From: Anthopleura xanthogrammica
Lineage: Eukaryota; Cnidaria; Anthozoa; Actiniaria; Actiniidae
Length of the DNA: 64,000 nt
Reading direction: 5' to 3'
NCBI GenBank assembly: GCA_964019055.1
Contig: OZ025221.1
Location: 5,782,968 to 5,846,967, forward strand
Part shown: positions 28,681 through 39,757 of the stretch, one piece after another
How positions within the stretch are numbered: position 1 is the stretch's first letter
How the letters are laid out: each line of letters starts with the position of its first letter
Notes under the pieces: generated by a model
Told to the model about the DNA's origin: nothing
The model's database searches: none
What the model saw: only the letters and a program-made list of their open reading frames with translations
Translations under genes and position numbers: made by a program

Positions 28681-29202
28681 ATGGCTATCGAAAGGGATGC
28701 AGAAAGTTTACACAAAGTGATCCAAAACTTGAATCAGTTTTCTGAAACTGTTGACGTGACAAGAAAGAAGTTTTCCAAGCTCTTTTCTGAGGTCTTGCAC
28801 GTCCCGTTGAATGATAGTGGAAGTATTCTAAAGTTGAAAATGTTTGGGAGCCTCTATGCTGATGACTTTGCTTCACATTTGAAACACTTGAAAGAGATGT
28901 GTTCTACTCTAGAGACTGCAGATGCAAGTCCAATAACATTGAAAAAATTGAAAAGAAAAATTGGTAGCAGCCTCTTCAAAGGCAAAATGGCCCTCAAGAA
29001 AATTGATCGCATTGATACTGAGGCCATAAAGAAAACTATTGAACAAATATCTGAGTTAAAAGAACTGGCTTCTAAGTTCAAGAAGCTCAAAGAAGACCAG
29101 AAAAAAGCGTTTGAAGGCTCAGAAAAGGAAGGCAACGAAGGGACTAAAAAAGCTATCATGTCGAAGCTGAAAGCATTTCATTGCCAGAAATATGGGACAT
29201 GA
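28681..29202 (+). CDS. Unrecognised helical, lysine-rich protein (173 aa)
   Basis: Uninterrupted ORF from ATG (MAIERDAESLHKVIQNLNQF) to TGA. Composition is strongly alpha-helical and Lys/Glu-rich, with heptad-like hydrophobics (LKKIDRIDTEAIKKTIEQIS and following, about residues 105-140). There is no signal peptide or TM segment. At 522 nt in AT-rich DNA, with amino-acid-like composition and no low-complexity repeat, chance is unlikely. I see no family match. It could be a single-exon gene or the first exon of a gene continuing into 29985-30314, but no good splice donor is visible before the stop. Confidence 0.5.
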   Translation: MAIERDAESLHKVIQNLNQFSETVDVTRKKFSKLFSEVLHVPLNDSGSILKLKMFGSLYADDFASHLKHLKEMCSTLETADASPITLKKLKRKIGSSLFKGKMALKKIDRIDTEAIKKTIEQISELKELASKFKKLKEDQKKAFEGSEKEGNEGTKKAIMSKLKAFHCQKYGT

Positions 29203-29984
29203 GCCTGCTCATCCATGCGCAATGATGCGTTTCAGCTTACAAAATAGCCGCCGAGTCTTATAGGAAATGTATGGGGAATATAGAGCTTCCTCTATTTACG
29301 GCGAATAGGGTTTTATTTCCTCTGAGCTCCACATCGCGACAAACAACCCACCCTACAAGCTACTAAATAAGCGTAAAATGATCATTGAATCATGCGACAT
29401 ATTGGTTCCCGGACTACTTGCCTTCGAAAGGCTTCGAAAGCTCTAGATTCCATACATCGTCTATAAATCTGGCCACACTTGACCCCAAAATCGTCTTATT
29501 TGAGCTCGAAAAAATTTAAAAGTAAAAGAGCTCCACCTCGATATCACCAAACGAGTGTTTAATAAATCCAAAACCGCTCAAAATAGACAGCATGCCTTCA
29601 GAATGTAGGTTCCCAAGAAGCTTGACGTTAGGTTAAATTTTAAGCGATTTGACGCGTTGTTAGCTCGTAGTTTTCAGTTAAAAATGACAAGAAACCACAG
29701 AGAACTGCTCCAAACAGTTTCAAAACCCCCTAAATATCGCCATTTTGTTTTTACAAGCTCCTATTGACTGCTGAGATACAATAAGGAAGCTTAAAGTAAC
29801 GATTTACGTTTGAAACTTGTTTCTTGTCCTTCATGGGCTTCCTGTGGTGAGGCTTATCAACAGAAAAATAATAGTTGTTCTTTTGATTGTCAAGTAACTA
29901 TTTTTTGGCAAGAATTGTTTTACTAACATCATAGTTGAATATAAATATGTGCTTGGAAACCATGTAGTTATATTTTTCCTCTAG
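29203..29984. other. Spacer or intron between the two helical ORFs
   Basis: No gene or clear repeat. One copy of the dispersed motif GGGCTTCCTGTGGTGA is at 29835-29850. Confidence 0.4.
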
Positions 29985-30314
29985 AAAACCACTTCATTTT
30001 CATTCATGCGTAACACCGCTGACAATGTCCAATATTTCTGGCAATGTATCGCTGAAGAGGCAAGGAAGGCATTTTTTGAGAGCGAGTTGGAGACCAACCC
30101 AGAGATTCTTTTGACTACTTTAAAAGATATTGAAAGCAGTCTTCAAGATGTTTGCAAACTTGCATGTGATTATAAAGAAGTTCTGCAAACTGTTCTCGAC
30201 AAGATGACAGAAGTAAAGGGTGAAGACAATGAGGATGCTGTTTTGGAATATATCTCTGGGATGAAGGACGGAGCGAGGAAGATTGTACAAGAATGCGAGA
30301 AGATTTCAAAATAG
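29985..30314 (+). CDS. Helical-protein terminal exon or small ORF, unrecognised
   Basis: Follows a good acceptor (TTTTTCCTCTAG at 29973-29984) and reads open for 109 codons to TAG, with an internal ATG at 30006 (MRNTADNVQYFWQCIAEEAR). The sequence is helical and acidic (DIESSLQDVCKLACDYKEVL). Style and position suggest it may belong with the ORF at 28681-29202, as a second exon or a tandem relative. The phase-0 donor it would need was not found. No family recognised. Confidence 0.38.
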   Translation, partial: KTTSFSFMRNTADNVQYFWQCIAEEARKAFFESELETNPEILLTTLKDIESSLQDVCKLACDYKEVLQTVLDKMTEVKGEDNEDAVLEYISGMKDGARKIVQECEKISK

Positions 30315-31376
30315 AGATACTTTGATCTGTGATTCAGTTCAATCCGTGGAGTATCAGTGTGAGTTGCACTAGAGTCTCCCGGCCTATTAATTTGTCGAGT
30401 GTCGAGGGTAGCATGTCGAGGGTCGAGGGTATGAAGTCGAGGGAAGGAATATATAGGTTGGATAATATAAAGGGTATAGGAAAAATAGATAACATGAGTT
30501 AATTTAGAATTTATCGTCAACCACAACCTTGCAATTTGACCCAGGTCAGATATCTGTTCTGGTATCATATAAAGTATACTGATTCCCATGAATGAACAAC
30601 AAGAAAAACTACGAAATAAGTAAAAGTTATAGTATTCTGTTTTAATACACATAGGCTAGTACGTTGCGTGACGACCCTACGAACGTCTGCAAAGGAGGCT
30701 AGGTAGTACAGGGAGTACAGGGTATACTTTTAATCCAATTTTAAACAATTTGCGTATCATGCTACTGGCTTTCGTCGATCAAAAATTTACAAACTCAGAC
30801 AAGTTCTTAACTTTTGTTGGATCTAATAGCCTAAAGTTTGAATAAAATACTCCATCACATGATCTTATATTTGAAAAGATTGTTTGCTTGGTATGTGTCG
30901 TAATATGAAAAGAAATGAAAGGAATAGGATTGGAAGGGAAGGAAAGAAACGGGGATCAAGGGAAAGAAACACGTGTGATAGGAAGAAAACGAGAGGAAAT
31001 AAATGAATGAGGGAACAAAAGGGAAAAGCATAAAAAATTCTTATCATTTTAGGACTGAAAACTGTGTACGATGTCTCAGTGATATATAATGATCGATAAG
31101 TTGTATTTTTGTGTAAATAGCGTAGGAAAAAAATAATTTTACAAACGTTTCGAGAGCCGAGGTGTGCGTCTTCTTCAGTGTAAAATATTCAACAACAAAA
31201 TTCTTACATGGATTACCTGTGCTCATGATCGTTGACCCTTGGCGTGGGTTACCTGTGTTCCCAGCTGTTCCTCTGATCCTTTGGGGAATAAAGATGTAGT
31301 TGTAAAATATTACCAAAAACAATATTCTGTACTCTAACAACTACATTTACAGTTCACCCAGGTAAAGATTAGTAAA
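30315..31376. other. Spacer upstream of the iPLA2 gene
   Basis: Contains a short GTCGAGGGT-type minisatellite at about 30394-30444, a CTGCAAAGGAGGCTAG fragment of the foldback family seen at 60110, and a minus-strand CTGAAGA...GAAAC sequence at 31147-31178 resembling a Penelope-type hammerhead core. Two copies of the TACCTGTG motif are at 31211-31224 and 31242-31261. No gene seen. Confidence 0.4.
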
Positions 31377-32574
31377 ATGGGAGCCAGTCCATCAAGTTTT
31401 CGTGTGGAACAAACGTCTTTACAGCAGTATTCTTACTCAACTTTGCTCGAGAAGGACGAAAGTAAAACTGAAAGTTTTCGCCTGTTTCGTGTAACATCAT
31501 TACGATATGAAGCCGTTCTTAATAAGACTGATCAACATCCTAAATGTCTTAGTGTATTTAGAATGGACGATGAGAAGGCTGCGAGGGAGAAATTCAGGTA
31601 TAAATGGTGATATTTCATTTCAATGTAATATTTGAACACCTTGTTTGATATCCTCTCTATGATTTTAAATATTCTGATTATTATAATTATAAGGCGAATC
31701 ATCAACAAGTTATAATTTATGCCAGTTCTTACAGCTGATTAATATTTTAAGGTATCAATGTTTGAGACTGCAGGCATAGATTAGTTGGGAGAGGGGGCGG
31801 TTGGGGGATAGTGAGGGTCCTGAAGGGGCAAAATGGGAGCTGGGATTCGCCTCTTTTATTTGGGGCTGGAAAAAGGGGATTTCATGCACTGGGACTGGGA
31901 TTAGGATTTTGCAAAATCTATAACTCTAACTCTGTAACTAGGCACGTTTAAAATCTCTATTTAAAGTATATTTCAGTAAAATATAATCAAAAATATTGAA
32001 TATTCCATCATCTTTGAAGTTTCATCAGCCATGTTTGTGTCCTTCATTGGAGCACAAAAATGGCCACTTCATACATTTTTACCCAAAAATCATGTCGTGT
32101 TTGCTCGCCTATAATTCGGCAACGAAATGCTCTACAGCCTTGAAATTTTGCCAGTATACGTAGTTATGAAACCTTTATTTCATTATTATCCGAAATTACG
32201 CTTTCGATGATGACGTAGGTGAAAGCCACCAATGAATATGGATATTGATACTGATACTATTAAATTGATACTATTAAAATACAACTATTACTACCTGAAA
32301 TATAGGTATCTACAGAAGAATCTTTCACCATTTTACAAGAGCTCCATCAAGTGCTTCAATGCAGGGACTCTGCAAGAGATTATCACCACCATGGAACAAC
32401 ACCCAGAATGGTCTCTTGCTCAGATAGCAAAACATCTTGACCTGAGAGAATGTCTGAATCATGAGCGTATAGCTGCTTCTGATGAAAAAGATAAGGGACC
32501 TGGTCCACTGCATGTTGCTTGTAAGGTAAAGCTTCAGTTTTGTAAATAAAGGAATCCATTAAATAATTCTGGTA

Positions 32575-32652
<78 letters not shown>

Positions 32653-35600
32653 TAGAGTTCGTAAAACGCATCTAACTGAAGTCTCAATGCTTTTGACAAG
32701 AGGAGTAGACAGACAGCAAGTACCAAGCTTTTTTGTCCTTTTTTGCTCACTACATTTTTTTTCCTGACGTCTTTTTATCCTTATTTTTGGTATTCTTCAA
32801 CAAATAATCATTTGTATACAGTGATCTCATCGCTAAAACTTCAGGTTTTTATATTTCATATCACAACCAATTTCATAATTATTCGACCAACACAGCCCAA
32901 GACATCTGCCGGTTTGGCTTCCGTCAATCAAGAATTCAATGAAAGTACTTACTCAGACCACTGGAACTTTTATTGGTGGGAGGATTGGGTATTTCATCTC
33001 TTCCCCAGTCCCAGGCAGCTAATAAATATGCAGGGCTAACATCCCAGCTGAGTTGATTGTGCTCCCTGAAAGGAGTTATGGGTCACAACTATTTTTGTTT
33101 AGCATTCTCTGATTATAGGGGAAATGCTAATCAAAATACAATGTCGAATCCTCAATTCTAATCGGTTGACCTTGAGTTGCTTCTCAAGGTCAACACAGCT
33201 GGTCTTTTCTATTGTTTTGTTTTAAAAAATATACAAGTGAGGCTATTGGTGGTTGTTGACTCGAAAGTTTACACTAATTCAACAATCACATACGTATACA
33301 CTCTATTATATTATACTTCCTTAATTAATATATTATATTTATTTCTATTTATGATTATGTAAAAAATTTTCATATTGTATCTCTTCAATTGTAAAATGTG
33401 TATGAATCTATTATTAAACTTGGGTAGGTACAATGCTTGTTGTCTCATTTGCATGCATCCATACTATCTGCTATTTTTTTGCCTACAGGGTGGTAAGATG
33501 GACTTTCTTCAAAGTCTAACAAAAATGAATGCCAGGGACTTTGTGAACGATAAACTTGGGAACACTCCTCTGCACTATGCTGCTGAAAACTACCCTGACA
33601 TGTTGATATCTATGGTTCAAAAAGCACAGTATCTTGGTGAGTGATGACAATACTAGACATTTCCATAGTCCTCTGGTCTTGCCCCAAGTCAACCTTTCTT
33701 GTGGAATTTTTTTATTTAAGTGACATGAGATTTTGTTGAGGGCAATGAGTAAGCTCTGGCAGAGATAAATGAGATAAAGGGCAGTGGACGTTAGGAAAGT
33801 CCAATCTTTCCTGAATTTCCTTGTCTGATTGATCATGAAACATTGGTTTGAAGTTGAGGTGATGATGATATTTTAACTTGGAACCATTGTTCCTGGTCTA
33901 TTGTGTATGATCTAAATTGAAAGAAAGGATGAGAAATGGAGGAAGCAGTTCCCCCTTCTAGAATCACTAATTCATTTCTCCCACCCCTCCACTTTGAATC
34001 CCATTTCTCTATCTTACAGCTGTCCATTCTTTCATTCACTTGTATAACAGTTTGTTAGCCAATGGCTGTTATAAATGTAGTCCTATGCTAAAAAATTCCA
34101 GGAATTATCAACAGTTTTGTTCGATATAAATTCAGGGGCGTATCCAGGATTTTCCGGGGTCCGGGGGAGGGGGGGAACCCGGATTCAGAACATGAACCAA
34201 AAAAAACGGGCCAACCAAAAAAACGGCCTACCAAAAACAAAAAGAAAAAAAAGGCCAAGCAAAAAAGGCCAACACAATGGAGGAGGGGGACACGGCCCCC
34301 CTGGCTACACCCCTGAAATTCCTAATTTTCTTACATGAGGCCACATAAAAAAAACTTGACTGAATAAAACGAAGAATCAAGAAACCTCTCATATATTTTC
34401 ATTTATTTTTAAGGAATGCAAATGTCAGATATTGTAAACTCACGAAATGTTGATGACCAAACAGCCCTTGATGTGGCCTGTCACTTCTCTCAAGATAATG
34501 GTGTTCGTGTGTTGTTAGAGGCAGGAGCAGATGTCAATCATGTTGAAGGCCACGCCAAACCCATTCACACGGCACTCAAATCTAATGGTACACGGTGCGC
34601 TGCACTGATTTTAGAGTTCCACCCAGATCAGATAAACGAAAAAGACTTGAAATATGGAGCTTATCCGGTACACTGGGCCAAGAGCAAAGAGGTAAAATAA
34701 TTCGTAGTGGGTTTTTTTTTTCTTTTCTTTTTCTCTTTTCTTTTCGTTTTTTTTTTCTGTGTGCTTTTTTTGTTGTAGTTTTTTAATTTCATCGGTGCCC
34801 TAAAACATTGACCTTTGGGATGATCAAAGTCAGGGCATGACTAGTTCACACATCGATTCCTGAAACAACGTACCCCTGGGCTGATTTAAGTCAGGGCATA
34901 GCTAACTCACAGAGCAAATTTAGCTTGTTAGGTTTTGTGGAGGGAGGAAAACCTTGTCTTTCTCATTTATCTTACCATAGTGAACGATATTTTTGTTCTT
35001 AGGCTGTTCAACTTCTGCTGAAGAGCGGAACAAATATTGAGTGCACAAATAATGATGGCGAGACGGCTTTGCATGTTATGGCAAGACGTCGAAGGCTTGG
35101 TTGTGTTATCGCCCTGTTAGCGTCCGGTGCTAATGTTAATCCTCGTAGCAATAGTGGCAGCACGCCTCTACATATCGCAACTAAGGTATCTAAAAAAAAC
35201 TAATCAGAAATTATTCTCCTTGCATGTAACTTGGAAACAATTGCGCGCATTCAAGTTAAGCCTGCATGAGTAACACTCATCTGCGCAGTGTTCAAGCAAG
35301 TTGCTGCGCAGTTTCAGCAAGTTGCTAAATGGCTGAATAGCTATGAATTTGAATTAAAATTCAAACAATGATGCCTGGAAGAAGTTTACTGACAAGAACT
35401 TTTATTCCACTTGAATTCTCGCTATTTTTTATCTCCCTATGTATATTGCTATAATTTCTGCTCGTAAGGGGCGTTTCCCGGTTGTCCACGCATGGACTGT
35501 CAAGAATTGTCATCTTACCAGCTTTTCTTTCTGTTTCTCAAGGCAGACGACTGTGACATCGTTCGAGCTCTCATCGTTTTTGGCGCGGATGTTAATGCCA

Positions 35601-38600
35601 CAGATAACGACCATTGCACAGCTAAGCACATCGCTACCAAAGAACATCAACAACGATGGAAAGACGTGGTGGAAGCTTTGAACTTTGTTGGTGCTTCTCA
35701 ATGTGATAAGCAAAAATCTGGTTGTAACCTTCCTTGCGCCAAAGCTTTTCATGGAGAAATTAGAATAGGTTAGTCTTACTCTCTATATACAGTTATTTCA
35801 AAAAAGATTGGCGAAGGTCTTGTTGCATGTTGCTTGTTGCATGTTGAATGTTGCATGTTGCATGTTGCATGTTGCATGTTGCATGTTGCATGTTGCATGT
35901 TGCATGTTGCATGTTGCATGTTGCATGTTGCTTATCAAGCTTGAAATGTATTATATTCATATGTAAATGATGTCATCACACAAGAAAATATGCTGGGGAA
36001 ACCTGCAAAGTTTGGGATAATTCCACATTGTGACCTTTGTTGTGACCTTTCGCTGATTGAATTCACATCACCCATAGTGCATTTCGGGCTTGGTATACAA
36101 CATCAGTGCAACAAGCAACAAGCAACAAAACCTTCACCAACTTTTTTTGAAATAGTTGTATTTTGTACCCTCACAAGTGGTGAACAAATGAATGATACCT
36201 GGTCATGCAGTTGATTTCGTCTACTGACCCACGTCCAATCCAATATCCACTTTATAGGGGATGCTTCCAATAAGATGTCATCAAGCTTGTTAAGTATGCC
36301 GGGATACGAGGATCTCATTCGCGCTGCTGCTGTTGCTGCTGCCCTGGGTAACAAATCAGGTAGGTCACGTGATTCTACCCGATGTATCCGCTGGGCTCAA
36401 TCAATGCACTCGCATATCCAAAGCTCAGTAGAAGACTGGTAACCATCGACGTCACGCTTTGCTCGTTACCAGTCTTCCTGGACTGCCGAATTTATATTTC
36501 TCCGATTTCTTTCACAAGGAAAAGACTCCGTCGATGGTGCTGCTAAAACCAAAGTAAAAAAATCAATCTTCAAAGAGAAACATGGTCGTGATTCGGTTCT
36601 AACAATGGACGGTGGAGGAATACGGGGCCTGGTACTAATACAACTACTGCTGGCCATAGAGGAAGTCACTGGTCAACCGATCGTACGGTTGTTTGATTGG
36701 ATCGGTGGAACAAGCACTGGGGGTATCTTAGCCCTCGCTCTTGTACATGGTATGAGTCTCAAAAATAATATTAGCATTCGCTTAGTTGGGAAGAGCACAT
36801 ACTTTGACTCTCAATTGGCTTCCACGCTGAACCAATCAAAAACTTTGAATATCGCCCGCGCCACCCAAACACAGAGCTGGAATGTGAAAGCCATTTGAGT
36901 GTCAGGGAACAGTGCAATTCCCACTCACACGTAACCTTCGAAATTCTTTAAACTTTCAAATGATATCAAAACTATATGAAAACAAATTCTTCGTTGATTA
37001 AAGTCAGTGCACTGCTAACTAGTGTTCACAAATAGAATTGGAATTTAGCGTGTTACCAAATCAGAATCACTGTTCCTTGGTTAGGCTGAACCAATGACGA
37101 CTTTTTCATCTTAAATATATAAATATTTTATATTTTGAAAGGAAAATCTGCTCGGTACTGCCAGGGATTGTACTTCATGATGAAAGACCAGGTGTTCACA
37201 GGTCCTCGTCCGTACAACTCAGAACCCTTGGAAAGATTCCTACGGGAGGAGTTTGGTGAAACAACTAAGATGACTGCCGTCACTCATCCAAAGTAAGTTT
37301 CAGTTCGTTGTTGGAAACCGCAGTGACAGAAAGAAGCGCTCAAATTTCTTTTGCAATGGCAAAAATTTGGCACTATGGAAAGTTTCATGGTACAAGTGCC
37401 TCTTATAATGCCGTGACAATGACAGCACTGTATCTGATTGGATGAGCAGTGATCTAGCGCGCTTTGATTGGTTGCACCTTGTTCTACTAGTGGTCGCTTT
37501 GGCTAGGAGGGGGCCTAGAAACAATATGCTACTTCAGTTAAAGCGAAGATCTGCCTTCCATGGGATGGAAAGGGAGTAAAATGCACACTTTTCTAAATTA
37601 GATCAAGGTGATTTACCTTTACGTCTGTCTGTCTGTCCACAGAGCTCTAGTTACCGCTGTCCTCGCAGATCGTCGTCCCGCCAGTTTATATTTCTTTAGG
37701 AACTTTGACATGCCTGAAGACCAACCAGAGACGGCAGCCAAGTCTCCATTTCCCTCTCCTCCTGTACCATCAGGTGACGAAAGACTTAATTCTATAACTG
37801 CCGTTATGTTGCTATGGATATTCTAATATTTGATTTTCTATTCGTTTCCAGCCCAGTACGCATGGCGAGCAGCGAGAGGGACTGGTGCTGCACCCACATT
37901 TTTCCGTGCGATGGGACGGTTCTTAGACGGTGGTCTTATGGCTAACAACCCAACTCTCGATGTCCTGACAGAAATCCACAAGTACTATAAAGTCCATGAG
38001 CCCATGAACGTCAAGTCCCCTGGGACATCAAACGTTGGTCTGGTTGTGTCCCTTGGCACTGGGGTTCCTCCGACGGAACACGTCATGAATATTGATGTTT
38101 TTAAGCCGGAATCCATTTGGGATGCGTCTAATATCATAATGGGCGCACGTGCGCTAGGCGCCTTGTTAGTAGACCAGGTAGGAGGATTTCAGTGTCTTGC
38201 GCGATCAATTTTTACGAGGCTTTACCGATTTTCTTATAGAATTCGCCTTTGATGGTGCTCACAGGAGGGTCGCACTCCCCTCTTAAACCAATCAAAAACT
38301 ACTGTACGAGAAAAGCTCGCCACTCAATCAGGAATATTTCTTGAATATATGTCATTTGTGAGTTACGTTACACTTCGCACACAATTGGATTCTCCTTTAC
38401 CGACTGATTAGGTTTGATTGACGGCAACGAAAAACAATTTCACAACAATAAGCAATTGAAATGTCTAAGTTTGCAGAATATTGAGAATCGCAGTAAACCA
38501 AACTAACCAATCATAGTTCTTGAATGTTTAAGCGACGGTACTACGCTCAAGTGGATTTATCTCATCAAAAAAACATTAAGCGCAAACAAGCCAATCATAT

Positions 38601-38895
38601 TCCTTAACTAGGGAAGCCATTTGTGTGTTATTACACTATGATTGCCACTTATTATGGATACATTTTGTTTCTTCAATAGGCTAGCGCAACCAATGGGCCA
38701 GTGGTAGAACGAGCTAAAGTCTGGTGTGAAATGATTGGAGTACCTTACTATCGGTTTAGCTCTGACATGTCAGCTGATGTTGGTTTAGACGAATCAGATG
38801 ACAAGATTCTTGTCAAGATGCTTTGGGAGACTAGAGTATATGTTCTACAGCATTTTAAAGAATTTAAAGAACTTGCGGAGAAACTAAATGGCTAG
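31377..38895 (+). CDS. PLA2G6: Calcium-independent phospholipase A2 (ankyrin-patatin), PLA2G6-like
   Basis: Twelve exons in consistent phase: 31377-31597, 32306-32525, 33489-33636, 34414-34691, 35003-35185, 35543-35768, 36258-36359, 36519-36749, 37142-37292, 37643-37773, 37852-38177, 38680-38895. They give 810 aa, against 806 for the human long form. The N-terminus [12 protein letters not shown] carries a possible N-myristoylation glycine. Ankyrin repeats fill about residues 150-420 ([44 protein letters not shown]). The patatin lipase domain has the oxyanion motif DGGGIRG at 490-496, the nucleophile motif GTSTG with Ser about 525, and the dyad aspartate in DGGLMANNP, Asp about 656. The family hydrolyses the sn-2 acyl chain of phospholipids without Ca2+, in membrane remodelling and mitochondrial maintenance. 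All catalytic residues are intact. Confidence 0.95.
32574..32652. repeat. (AAT)n microsatellite
   Basis: AAT array about 50 bp downstream of iPLA2 exon 2. The poly-Ile frame is not a gene. Confidence 0.95.
34133..34315. mobile_element. hAT-like MITE with 5-bp target duplication
   Basis: The ends CAGGGGCGTATCCAGG and CCTGGCTACACCCCTG are inverted, with AAATT on both flanks (34128-34132, 34316-34320). It is GC-rich at the ends and A-rich inside, and lies in iPLA2 intron 3. Confidence 0.75.
34855..34955 (-). mobile_element. SINE fragment (family S1)
   Basis: CCTGAAACAACGTACCCCTG, GCTGATTTAAGTCAGGGCATA, AATTTAGCTTGTTAGGTTTT and GAGGGAGGAAAACC match the family tail. A further short fragment is near 37003-37050. 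Confidence 0.6.
35821..35931. repeat. (TTGCATG)n heptamer microsatellite
   Basis: About 15 near-perfect 7-bp units, about 50 bp downstream of iPLA2 exon 6. Confidence 0.95.
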
Positions 38896-39757
38896 ATAAC
38901 AATTGTGGGACCCGGGGATCTTTTGGCTTGCAGTTGGATATAGCTGTAGAGCATAAAATAAAATACTGGAAAAAGAACTAAAGAATTGAAAGAAAGAAAA
39001 GATAAAAATAAATAAGGAAAAGTATATAGTATTTTTAAGGTCTTTAAGAATGAATTTTAACATATGGACTTCGGACTTTAATAAATTATTTCTTTCATTC
39101 CAGAATGTGTATTGTCGTGTTCTTTTACCGTTTTTTATTGGTAGAAAAATAAACAAAGTTGTTTGGATTTTTTTTCATTTAGTTGAAATGCTTGCCGGTT
39201 TTTGTTTGTTTGTTTGTTGTTGTATTTTTGGTTTTGTTTTGTTGTTTCGTATGAAAAAGGGTATCGTATAGAGTGCAAACAGTATATCCGATCCGTGAAA
39301 TACATATTACTAAAAAGCACAAAATAGAGCTAATTAAACAATAGAAAACAATAGAATTTGCATGAAATTGTACATTTTTTTAAAATTCAAGGTCAAGAGA
39401 ATGTCGCGCGCGCGAAAAAAAAAGGTTCTAGTAGAATTTTTTTGCTCGTTCGTACCTATTATAGAGGACATTATCTCGACCTTGAATGAAAAAAATAATA
39501 AAAGTCGACTTTTTTACGATCTTATTTTCACTTTTTATCTAAATTGGGCTCCCTGTGATCAATTTTTTTAATGAAACAAAGCTCGGACTTTCGGTCAGCG
39601 GTAAATTGTTTGCTCATGCGTAAGATGTTATTGTATCCGGTTACCAAGGGTAACGAGTCAAGATAAACTGCAGAGTAGAAACTGCAGCAGGAATCCTTTC
39701 AAAATACTCTTATTTTTGTACTCATTTTAAAGCCTTTTTTCATATTTTTTCGCCACC
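38896..39757. other. Spacer between iPLA2 and CFAP52, with a partial MITE
   Basis: AT-rich. At 39269-about 39375 lies a right-truncated copy of the family-G MITE (TAGAGTGCAAACAGTATATC...ACAATAGAAAACAATAGAAT) also present at 60449-60600. The motif TTGGGCTCCCTGTGATC is at 39544. No gene seen. Confidence 0.5.

Noticed and set aside
35821..35931. CRISPR-like or telomere-like array
   Set aside because: A simple 7-bp microsatellite with no spacers; TTGCATG is not a known telomere repeat.
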